A DNA stretch of 41,005 nt from a virus. The stretch lies in the IMG/VR virus record IMGVR_UViG_3300046463_000557, positions 1 through 41,005 of that record. One strand, given 5' to 3'. The notes beneath the pieces are model-generated. The model was not told the DNA's origin. It saw nothing but the letters and a program-made list of their open reading frames with translations, and did not search any database. Made by a program: the position numbers and the translations under genes. Shown here piece by piece: positions 27,061-32,790 of the stretch (position 1 is the stretch's first letter; each line of letters starts with the position of its first letter).

Positions 27061-27084
27061 CGGGAACGACTTGGGAGCCCAAGT
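27061..27084 (-). repeat. Hairpin element, copy 1 of 2
   Basis: Starts CGGGAACGACTTGGG on the plus strand with palindromic arms ACTTGGG/CCCAAGT. It matches 40628-40651 at 20 of 24 positions, including an A-T to G-C exchange that keeps pairing. It lies 11 bases after a stop codon and is followed by an A/T-rich tract. Confidence 0.65.
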
Positions 27085-27095
27085 GCGGCCCCAAG

Positions 27096-27422
27096 TCAGG
27101 AACCCTCGAAAATCTCATCCAGGAGAGCTTCTTCGTCGGAAGCGATAAACGCCGGCCCCGGAGAACTCACCGGAGTGAGGACATAGCCGCGGCCCGCTGC
27201 CGTGATCGAGATCAGCACCCGCTGCCGGTCCCGGCGCTTTTCCTTACCCGTCTTCTCGATCAGCCCGTGCTTGATGAGCGCGCGGATCGAAAACTGGATC
27301 GACGCCTTGGTGGTTTCGTAGTTGATGCGCTCGATGACCTGGTCGAGGTCGCACGCGGTGCCGTCCGGGTTCGCCGCGGCAATCACGCGCAGGAGTTCGA
27401 TCTGTTTGACGGTCAGGTGCAT
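27096..27422 (-). CDS. Winged-helix DNA-binding protein (MarR-like)
   Basis: 108 residues: MHLTVKQIELLRVIAAANPD, then KASIQFSIRALIKHGLIEKT followed by a wing-like GKEKRRDRQRVLISITAAGR. This is the pattern of MarR-type or replication-type winged helices, which bind palindromic DNA as dimers. The ATG follows the stop of the GNAT gene with no gap, so the two are coupled. It is one candidate for the protein that reads the dispersed dyads, though nothing in the sequence proves that. The tail is acidic (EEALLDEIFEGS). Confidence 0.75.
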   Translation of the reverse strand: MHLTVKQIELLRVIAAANPDGTACDLDQVIERINYETTKASIQFSIRALIKHGLIEKTGKEKRRDRQRVLISITAAGRGYVLTPVSSPGPAFIASDEEALLDEIFEGS

Positions 27423-28346
27423 TCAATGGGCTCCCGTGAGCTTGGAGAGGTCAAGCGGCGCGTCCACCGGCTGGTTGTCATACGCGAGCAGCGGAATGCG
27501 CGCGGGGAGCTCCCGCGGCGCCCTGGCATCGACGTCGTAATCCGGGTTGAGGTAGACGCCATAGAGCGGGCTCGCGAAGACGAGCTGCTGGAGTTGCTTC
27601 AGAAGCCAGCCCACTTCCATCCCCTCGATGCGCTCGGCGGCGTCAAAGCGCTTGTTACCCGACTTCTCGCGGCTCGAATTGCGGTAGTAGTAGGCGCGCA
27701 GCTCCGCCACGCACTTCTCGCGGATATGCGCCGGCATCTGCTCGATTTCTTCCGTCACGCCGACATAGTCCGACGGCACCGATTCGAACCAGCGCCGGAA
27801 CAGCTCGAGGCCCGACTTGTATTTCGCACTGGGCCGCGGCCGCACGAAGCGCACTCCGGCCTTGGCGGCGAACGGGTTGAACTTCGACATGGAAGACTGG
27901 AACTCCACGATGCTCGAGCCGGAGAGGCGCATCATGAGGTTCTGCATCCGGTAGGCGATGCCCGCGCCCCGATACATCGTGTCGAGCACCAGGCGGCTGT
28001 TCGTGCAGGCGTTATCGTTCAGCCAGTTCATCCGATACTTGTTGATGAGCTTCGTGTCCATGCCGTTCTGGTTCGGGCGCAGGTGCTTGAACACCTCGTT
28101 GCGGCCCGAGGAGAGCGCGGAGGACACCGTCATGACGCCCACACCGATCGTCTGGTCGCGCAGCACGCACCGGTAGAAGTTCGGCCCGAACGGCAGGTTC
28201 TCCGCCTTGTAGTGGAGCTCGTGCAGCAGATCCCAGTCGGCCTTGGTGCCGCGCTCGACGTAGATTTCCGGCAGCAGCGACAGGCTCACCTTCGAGACCG
28301 CCTGGCGCTCGATCAGCACGTCCGGGTTGTCGACGACGATGGTCAT
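27423..28346 (-). CDS. GNAT-fold acyltransferase-like protein, partner of an ABC ATPase
   Basis: 307 residues. LHELHYKAENLPFGPNFYRC (about 41-60) is followed by a central beta pair DQTIGVGVMTVSS, and SRLVLDTMYRGAGIAYRM (about 117-134) is GNAT motif A with the acyl-CoA loop. VEFQSSMSKFNPFAAKAGVR follows at about 147-166. These segments resemble the acetyltransferase part of cellular ABC-ATPase/acetyltransferase fusions (COG2401, from memory). The matching ATPase is a separate gene 1.4 kb upstream in the same operon. The substrate is unknown; modification of a nucleobase, as by Mu Mom (also GNAT-fold), is a hypothesis. The C-terminus has APLDLSK, echoed in the neighbouring small protein. Confidence 0.82.
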   Translation of the reverse strand: MTIVVDNPDVLIERQAVSKVSLSLLPEIYVERGTKADWDLLHELHYKAENLPFGPNFYRCVLRDQTIGVGVMTVSSALSSGRNEVFKHLRPNQNGMDTKLINKYRMNWLNDNACTNSRLVLDTMYRGAGIAYRMQNLMMRLSGSSIVEFQSSMSKFNPFAAKAGVRFVRPRPSAKYKSGLELFRRWFESVPSDYVGVTEEIEQMPAHIREKCVAELRAYYYRNSSREKSGNKRFDAAERIEGMEVGWLLKQLQQLVFASPLYGVYLNPDYDVDARAPRELPARIPLLAYDNQPVDAPLDLSKLTGAH

Positions 28347-28492
28347 TTTGCGGGCGGCACCTTGGGACGACGCGGCGAGCCCTCGAGCGGCGCCTTCGTC
28401 TTCGACAGGTCGAGCGGCTTGCCCGTCGTCTGGTTGATCTTTTCCGCGATATCCTTCAGCGGGTTGGGTTTCTTAGGCGCTTTGAGCGGCAT
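28343..28492 (-). CDS. Small basic Pro/Lys-rich protein
   Basis: 49 residues starting MPLKAPKKPNPLKDIAEKIN and continuing TGKPLDLSKTKAPLEG. GGAGA lies nine bases upstream of the ATG. The stop overlaps the GNAT start (ATGA). The segment KPLDLSK resembles APLDLSK near the end of the GNAT protein. It is likely disordered and could be a partner or adaptor of the GNAT protein; no family recognised. Confidence 0.7.
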   Translation of the reverse strand: MPLKAPKKPNPLKDIAEKINQTTGKPLDLSKTKAPLEGSPRRPKVPPAK

Positions 28493-28754
28493 TGCGCTTT
28501 TTCTCCATGAATCGTTGATAGAACCAGATGCTCGATGCGATCCCGCAGCACCCGCCGGCAGCGCTCGCGAGAAACGCGTAGAGCGATCCTGACGCGGCCG
28601 CGTGCGCAAAGGTGAACTGACCCACGCTGATGCCGAAGGACGTCACCACGGACGCGATATAGCGCCCCTGATTGACGTTCTTCGACTGCACCCCGAGCAG
28701 AAACACCGACCCGTATGAGGCGGCGAACAGGATGAGCAGCGTGACCAAGGTCAT
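28473..28754 (-). CDS. Small membrane protein, possibly holin-like
   Basis: 93 residues with about three hydrophobic segments: 1-21 (MTLVTLLILFAASYGSVFLL), about 33-53, and about 57-80 (LYAFLASAAGGCCGIASSIW), and a basic tail (YQRFMEKKRNAAQSA). Size and topology would fit a class I holin, but no endolysin is nearby and the gene sits in the ParB/ABC/GNAT operon. A membrane partner of that system is equally possible. It overlaps both neighbours. Confidence 0.75.
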   Translation of the reverse strand: MTLVTLLILFAASYGSVFLLGVQSKNVNQGRYIASVVTSFGISVGQFTFAHAAASGSLYAFLASAAGGCCGIASSIWFYQRFMEKKRNAAQSA

Positions 28755-29152
28755 GTGCAGGCTCTCGCGGCGGCGCTGATGTTTGCCATTGCCGAGCTGA
28801 CCGATGCCGCGGCAGCATCAGTCGAAGCTGCTGAGTTCAGGCACGTCACCGTGGTGCGCGGATCGGCGATGCCAAGCGTATGCGCCCCACCCAGGAAGCC
28901 GCCACCACCGCCCGAATGCCAGCCACCTACCGGTGCGGCCACGCCAGGCGATGCGATGCCCACGCCAATGCCCGGCATGTATTCACCGAGCGAGATGGGC
29001 GTCTTCGGCTTGTCGGCCGCCGGTTGTTTCTGCGCCGGTGCAGCGCCGATCGACTCCAGCTTCTCGCGGATCTGGCTGCGCACGTCGAGGTCCATGTCGG
29101 CACCACCGTCGAGGAATCCCTCGAGCCACCAGACGAACTGTTCGTGCGTCAT
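28751..29152 (-). CDS. Hypothetical protein with phage WL-GF N-terminal motif
   Basis: 133 residues from the ATG at 29152, which overlaps the previous stop (ATGA) and has GGGAG eight bases upstream. The N-terminus MTHEQFVWWLEGFLDG then IREKLESIG resembles a small domain common in phage accessory proteins of unknown function. It is followed by a Pro/Gly-rich region with a GGGGG run (about 95-100) and an Ala/Ser-rich C-terminus ending AARACT. Longer in-frame upstream sequence lacks a good start. Confidence 0.75.
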   Translation of the reverse strand: MTHEQFVWWLEGFLDGGADMDLDVRSQIREKLESIGAAPAQKQPAADKPKTPISLGEYMPGIGVGIASPGVAAPVGGWHSGGGGGFLGGAHTLGIADPRTTVTCLNSAASTDAAAASVSSAMANISAAARACT

Positions 29153-29358
29153 GCCGCGGCTCCCGAGATGCTCAGACAGTCGTAGCACTCCATGCAGCCG
29201 CACGCACGATTGCCCGTCACCGGAGCAGCGCCCGTCGGCGGCAGGTCGTCATCGTCGCGCCGGTCCTTGTCGTTGATCATCTTGACGAGCAGCGCCCACA
29301 GCGCGAGCGCGGCGATCAGAACGAGCGGAAGGCCAAGATAGAAGTCGAGCAGCGTCAT
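29149..29358 (-). CDS. Single-pass membrane protein with Cys cluster
   Basis: 69 residues. One hydrophobic segment (about 5-27, LDFYLGLPLVLIAALALWAL) is followed by an acidic/basic patch KDRRDDDD and a cysteine cluster CGCMECYDC near residue 53. The cysteines could bind metal or be redox active, which is notable next to a thioredoxin gene. The start lies one base after the thioredoxin stop. Confidence 0.75.
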   Translation of the reverse strand: MTLLDFYLGLPLVLIAALALWALLVKMINDKDRRDDDDLPPTGAAPVTGNRACGCMECYDCLSISGAAA

Positions 29359-29359
29359 G

Positions 29360-29725
29360 TCAGAACTCCAGGCGACAGAACTCTTGGCGAACCGGCGTCT
29401 GGTTCAGGCCCAGGTCGGCGAAATATTCTTCGAGCGCCGCGGGCGTGCGATCTCCCGAGAAGCGGCCCTTGGGCACCCCGGCTTCGAGCGTGATGACCGT
29501 CGGCACCGCGCGCACACCAAAGAGAGCGGCGAGCTCCGGCTCGTCACCAGCGTCGACCACGGCAACCGTGAAGCCCCACTTGTCGGCGAGCGCCGCGAGC
29601 TTGGGCTTGAGCTGCTTGCAGGGGCCGCACCACGGCGCGGTGAATGCGACCACGATCGGCTCATCCTTCGACTTTTCGGTGACGAATTCGTCGAACGTGT
29701 GTTTGGTGGGGTTAATGACTGGCAT
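29360..29725 (-). CDS. trxA-like: Thioredoxin
   Basis: 121 residues from the ATG at 29725, with AGGA seven bases upstream. FTAPWCGPCKQLKPKL (about 28-43) contains the active-site CGPC (33-36), and the cis-proline is in VRAVPTVI (Pro75). It would reduce disulfides in the cytoplasm. It overlaps the end of the ABC ATPase gene by 14 bases. Phages use thioredoxins as DNA polymerase factors or ribonucleotide reductase donors, but neither enzyme is in this window. Here its partners may be in the same operon. The C-terminus is slightly extended (VRQEFCRLEF). Confidence 0.92.
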   Translation of the reverse strand: MPVINPTKHTFDEFVTEKSKDEPIVVAFTAPWCGPCKQLKPKLAALADKWGFTVAVVDAGDEPELAALFGVRAVPTVITLEAGVPKGRFSGDRTPAALEEYFADLGLNQTPVRQEFCRLEF

Positions 29726-30374
29726 CTTTGTATCCTTCGGGGGTGTAGGCGATCTCGATCTTTTCCCGATACCGTTTCTCGATATAGACGGAAGGCGCCA
29801 GGTCCGCGCGCAGGTCGAGGTGAGTGGTGGCAACAATGAGCGTCGCGCCGGCCGCGCGGGCAACCTTCTGCATGTTGAAGGCGATCACTTTCGCCGTATC
29901 CCGGTCGACCACCGCGAGAAACTCGTCGGCAACCCAGACCTTGGCGTTCGCCTCAATGAGCTTGGCAAGGCGGAACCGGTAGCGCTGCCCGTCCGAGAGC
30001 TCGGAAGGCTTGCGCACGAACAGGTAGGCGTCGTTCAGCCCGGCGATCGAGAGATAGCGAAGCGCGTCGTTGGTGTCGGTGCCGATCTGGTTGATGAGCG
30101 GGCAGTCCTGGAACTGGATCTCGTCGATATCGCACACGACGTCGCCGGCGGCCTTCATCTGCGCCTTCAGCTCGCGCAGGACAGTCGACTTGCCCGAGCC
30201 GGACTGGCCGGTCACGTAGACGACGTCGCCCTGCTCAATGTCGATCGGCTGGTTGTCGAAGACGACGAATTCCTTGTCGTCCAGGCCCAGGCCGAACGCT
30301 TCAGCGATCTCCAGCACGCGGTCGGTGCGCTCCACGGTCGCCGTGAAGCGCTTGTTGACGATGTATTGCGTCAT
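29712..30374 (-). CDS. Stand-alone ABC-type ATPase
   Basis: 220 residues from the ATG at 30374 (ATGA overlap with the previous stop). Walker A GQSGSGKST (56-64), signature LSDGQ (126-130), Walker B VWVADE (Asp150, Glu151), H-loop THLD (His185). No membrane domain is encoded with it. The N-terminus RVLEIAEAFGLGLDDKEFVV then QPIDIEQGDVVYVTG resembles the ATPase half of ABC/acetyltransferase fusion proteins rather than a transporter subunit. It probably dimerises on ATP and acts on DNA, RNA or a protein. Partner: the GNAT gene at 27423-28346. Confidence 0.88.
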   Translation of the reverse strand: MTQYIVNKRFTATVERTDRVLEIAEAFGLGLDDKEFVVFDNQPIDIEQGDVVYVTGQSGSGKSTVLRELKAQMKAAGDVVCDIDEIQFQDCPLINQIGTDTNDALRYLSIAGLNDAYLFVRKPSELSDGQRYRFRLAKLIEANAKVWVADEFLAVVDRDTAKVIAFNMQKVARAAGATLIVATTHLDLRADLAPSVYIEKRYREKIEIAYTPEGYKDASH

Positions 30375-30733
30375 TCCTCGATGCCCTGCCGGTTGATCGA
30401 TGCCCACCAGGCCATTGCCTTGGGGTTGTCCTGCCATACCTGACACAGACCCCGCGCGCCGAACAGCGTGAAGTCTTCCTCGTCGTTCTCGTCCTGGAGG
30501 TCGAAGTAGACATGGATCGCGTGCATCACTTCATGCAGGAAGGTGTCGGCCAGGTTCTGCGCGGTCTGGTGCTGCGCCACGCGAATCTTGTGGCTCACCT
30601 GATTCATGTGACCGAAGCTGCCGGTGGCGACCGAATCCCCAAAGTCTTCGATTTCCACCGTGAACCGGAAGTTGCCGATCTTCAGGGAGGTCGGGATGCC
30701 GCGATAGGGGTTGAAAGCAGTTTTGCCGGTCAT
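30371..30733 (-). CDS. Small HExxH putative metalloprotein
   Basis: 120 residues from the ATG at 30733. TFLHEVMHAIHVYF carries HEVMH (His67, Glu68, His71) with a further His74, the zinc-site pattern of minimal metallopeptidases. NPYRGIPTSLKIGNFRFTVE precedes it. Phage proteins of this size with HExxH next to ParB/ABC genes are familiar to me but not functionally described. Protease activity is a guess from the motif. Longer upstream sequence is out of character and overlaps a membrane peptide gene. Confidence 0.82.
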   Translation of the reverse strand: MTGKTAFNPYRGIPTSLKIGNFRFTVEIEDFGDSVATGSFGHMNQVSHKIRVAQHQTAQNLADTFLHEVMHAIHVYFDLQDENDEEDFTLFGARGLCQVWQDNPKAMAWWASINRQGIEE

Positions 30734-30735
30734 GG

Positions 30736-30888
30736 TCAGTCGTCGCTCACTATCTGCAGGACGAGCAGCAGCGCCAGCAGCTCGTCGCCCGACAGGGACA
30801 CTGGCTCGCGACGCAGCGCCCACACCGCGCCCAGCGCCACGAGGACCAGTAGGGAAACCAGCAGTATCGGAAGCAGCATCGAGTGCAT
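30736..30888 (-). CDS. Small membrane peptide
   Basis: 50 residues from an ATG at 30888 with GAGG six bases upstream (an ATG at 30894 is also possible). MHSMLLPILLVSLLVLVALG forms one transmembrane helix, followed by a charged stretch RREPVSLSGDE and a second hydrophobic run LLALLLVLQIVSDD. The stop TGA lies two bases before the HExxH gene start. It is hidden in another frame of a longer spurious ORF. It may anchor the operon's proteins at the membrane. Confidence 0.65.
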   Translation of the reverse strand: MHSMLLPILLVSLLVLVALGAVWALRREPVSLSGDELLALLLVLQIVSDD

Positions 30889-30921
30889 CGTCATCCTCGC
30901 GTTTCGGGTGGGTGAAGGTTT

Positions 30922-31572
30922 TCATGCGTTTGCCACCTCTTTTGCATGGGCGACAAGCGCGTCGGCGCCGGTCAGTCCGGTTTGTGCTTCGATCGTTGCC
31001 ATGAAGCGCGCGAGATGGCGCTCGTCGCGACCGGCGATGCTCTTGAAGCCCAGCACCTTGTCGAGCCGCACTTCGCGCGCATCGGTCTCCTCGACCGCCT
31101 TGGTCGCCGAGAGCGACTGTTCGCGCACCACCTCGTCCAGATCCTCGACGAACGGGGCGTCGTTGATTTCGCCCAGGTCCGCGGTCATGAACTCCAGCTC
31201 CTTCGCGTCGAAGATGCCTTCGAGGCTCACTTCGAGCGAGGCGAGTTCTTCCTGCAGCAGGCGCGCGTCGATCTCTGAGATGGCAACGCGGTTATCGGCG
31301 AGACGCAGCGCCTTGGCTTCGTCTTTCGAGAGGTCATCGCGAACCACGACCGGAACGTGCTTCAGCACAGGTTCAAGTAGCGATGCGAGGCGCCGGCCGT
31401 GGCCCGCGATGATGGTGCCGTCGGCTTCGGTGACGATTGCGGTCGTCCAGCCGAACTTGTCGATGGACTTGCGGATCTTGGCAATCTGGGCCGCGTCGTG
31501 AATCTTCACGTTGCCCTCGTAGGGCTTCAGGAAGTCGATCGGCTTCAGTTGCGGCTTGAATTCTTGGCTCAT
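30922..31572 (-). CDS. ParB-like N-domain protein 1
   Basis: 216 residues. LKPYEGNVKIHDAAQIAKIR, then SIDKFGWTTAIVTEADGTII and AGHGRRLASLL (about 53-63) are the ParB/Srx N-terminal fold with box-II-like GHGRR, and LRLADNRVAISEIDARLLQE follows. It lacks the ParB helix-turn-helix and C-terminal dimer domain, so it is not a partition ParB. Such domains bind nucleotides and often occur with DNA methylases or nucleases. The start overlaps the stop of the zinc-ribbon gene (ATGA). Confidence 0.88.
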   Translation of the reverse strand: MSQEFKPQLKPIDFLKPYEGNVKIHDAAQIAKIRKSIDKFGWTTAIVTEADGTIIAGHGRRLASLLEPVLKHVPVVVRDDLSKDEAKALRLADNRVAISEIDARLLQEELASLEVSLEGIFDAKELEFMTADLGEINDAPFVEDLDEVVREQSLSATKAVEETDAREVRLDKVLGFKSIAGRDERHLARFMATIEAQTGLTGADALVAHAKEVANA

Positions 31573-31760
31573 GCGGCGATCTGCTCCAACCAGATGGTCT
31601 GTTCTTCGTCAGGCTTGTCGAGCGCCTGCAGCTTGCGCAGGTCTTCGTCGTAGCCGTCGTCCTCGCCGTTGTGCTCGTAGTTCGAGCCCTCGTCGCAGGA
31701 TCGGCACTGGAACGGGTCGTATTCCAGGTTCAGGCAGGTGCGGCAGAAAGCGAACTTCAT
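31569..31760 (-). CDS. Small zinc-ribbon protein
   Basis: 63 residues. FCRTCLNLEYDPFQCRSCDE gives two CxxC pairs (Cys6/9 and Cys19/22), a single zinc knuckle, followed by an acidic helix (DEDLRKLQALDKPDEEQTIW). The pattern DPFQCRSC followed by GSNYE is familiar from small conserved phage proteins of unknown role. Its start follows the Tad2-like stop by one base, and its end overlaps the ParB-like start. No Shine-Dalgarno is visible, suggesting coupling. Confidence 0.8.
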   Translation of the reverse strand: MKFAFCRTCLNLEYDPFQCRSCDEGSNYEHNGEDDGYDEDLRKLQALDKPDEEQTIWLEQIAA

Positions 31761-31761
31761 G

Positions 31762-32046
31762 TCAGAGCGTGATCCAGTCGTTGGCGAGCATGTCGGTCTG
31801 GGAGGGAGCCCAAGGCACAAAGCAGTTGTCGGCTGTCTTCATGCCGATCCACGGCAGCTTCGAACAGCCGAGCGCGTGAACCGAGCCGCGTTCAGCATCG
31901 GGGTTGTAGTCGTAGCCCTGCACCAGCACGAGCCACATGCCGCTGCCGTTCCAGCCGACTCTGGCGACGCGCATACCGGCCTTGATTGCGTCGAGCGCGT
32001 CGCTGAAGTCGAGGCCCACGCCGCTGCGTTCATTACGGTCTTTCAT
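31762..32046 (-). CDS. tad2-like: Tad2-like anti-Thoeris protein (DUF2829)
   Basis: 94 residues. FSDALDAIKAGMRVARVGWN then GSGMWLVLVQG, and CFVPWAPSQTDMLANDWITL at the C-terminus, match the DUF2829 family. Characterised Tad2 members form tetramers that sequester the cyclic nucleotide 1''-3' gcADPR used by Thoeris defence. The hallmark W-x-PS-x-x-DMLA-x-DW is complete. Length is normal for the family. Actual ligand here is unknown; some family members bind other cyclic nucleotides. Copy 9 of the dyad lies seven bases upstream of the ATG. Confidence 0.9.
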   Translation of the reverse strand: MKDRNERSGVGLDFSDALDAIKAGMRVARVGWNGSGMWLVLVQGYDYNPDAERGSVHALGCSKLPWIGMKTADNCFVPWAPSQTDMLANDWITL

Positions 32047-32053
32047 GTTCGAT

Positions 32054-32067
32054 ATTCAGTTTTGACT
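32054..32067 (-). repeat. Dispersed dyad, copy 9 (one mismatch)
   Basis: ATTCAGTTTTGACT. It carries the last codons and TGA stop (SQN-stop) of the ParB-like gene 2. Confidence 0.85.
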
Positions 32068-32718
32068 GGTTCGGTGGGTAAGCAGGTGAACCAGCGCGTT
32101 ACCGGCGTTGGTCAGGGAATCGTCTTCGGTGAAGCGCTGCGTCTTCATGGTGGACTCGATCAGCTCCGTGATCGTCGCGACGTCCTCGACAGGCACCTTG
32201 AAGCGCATCACCTGGTGGGTCTGGACAGCCTTCTCTTTCGGGAGAACGCTCGGGCTCCCGTCATCGTCCGGTATGTCTAAATCATCCAGCGCTATATTTA
32301 CTGACGAGAAGATCGAAGCGAAATCCGCGTCGGTGTAGGGCATGAACGTCGCGAGGTCGTCGGGCGAGCCCAGACCGTCCAGAAGCTCCGCCAGGCGCAG
32401 CGTGTCGTCGTTACCGTAGCGGCCGTTGTCGACGAGGCTGATCTCCTTCGCGCGCTTGTCGTCAAGGCGACCGAGGTTCGTCACCGGCACCTGCGGCACC
32501 TTCAGACGGATCGCAGAGTCGCGCCGGTGCGCACCGCCCAGGATCTCCAGCGTGCCGTCGGCCAGCTCACGCGCGATGATCGGCTTGAACAGCCCCAGCC
32601 GCCTGATCGACTCATCGATCTTGGCCTCATTTTCAGGGCTGACAACGTTGGTGTTCCAGCCGTTGTGCTTCAGTTGCTCGGGGGCAACGTGCAGCGTCTG
32701 GAATTGGGCTTTGCTCAT
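32056..32718 (-). CDS. ParB-like N-domain protein 2
   Basis: 220 residues. LKHNGWNTNVVSPENEAKID, then SIRRLGLFKPIIARELADGT and ILGGAHRRDSAIRLK form a ParB-type N-domain with box II as GAHRR. A helical region and a C-terminal acidic/mixed domain (RFKVPVEDVATITELIESTM) follow. It differs from protein 1 beyond the shared fold, so the two may pair with different partners. First gene of the leftward operon; starts opposite the helicase across a 72-base divergent region with dyad copy 10. Confidence 0.87.
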   Translation of the reverse strand: MSKAQFQTLHVAPEQLKHNGWNTNVVSPENEAKIDESIRRLGLFKPIIARELADGTLEILGGAHRRDSAIRLKVPQVPVTNLGRLDDKRAKEISLVDNGRYGNDDTLRLAELLDGLGSPDDLATFMPYTDADFASIFSSVNIALDDLDIPDDDGSPSVLPKEKAVQTHQVMRFKVPVEDVATITELIESTMKTQRFTEDDSLTNAGNALVHLLTHRTSQN

Positions 32719-32731
32719 GCGCTTCCTGCGG

Positions 32732-32759
32732 TTTTGGATAGTCAGTTTTGACTTATACT
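32732..32759 (+). promoter_or_regulatory. Divergent promoter region with dyad copy 10
   Basis: TATACT (32754-32759) on the plus strand directly abuts the dyad, as TATAAT does in copy 1; a -35 box (TTTTGG, 16-base spacer) is weak. A protein bound here could control both the helicase operon and the ParB operon. Confidence 0.45.
32740..32753 (-). repeat. Dispersed dyad, copy 10
   Basis: Exact 14-mer in the centre of the divergent region between the ParB-like gene 2 and the helicase. Confidence 0.92.
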
Positions 32760-32790
32760 ACGCCTAACTTATAAAGATGGCAACCAAGCT

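Noticed and set aside
28473-28754. Holin of a lysis cassette
   Set aside because: Topology would fit, but no endolysin or spanin is adjacent, so only noted as possible.
29712-30374. ABC transporter
   Set aside because: No permease or substrate-binding protein is encoded nearby; sequence and partner suggest a non-transport ABC ATPase.
30922-32718. Canonical ParABS partition genes
   Set aside because: Both ParB-like proteins lack the helix-turn-helix and dimer domains, and no ParA ATPase is present, so the parS site is more likely read by a host protein.
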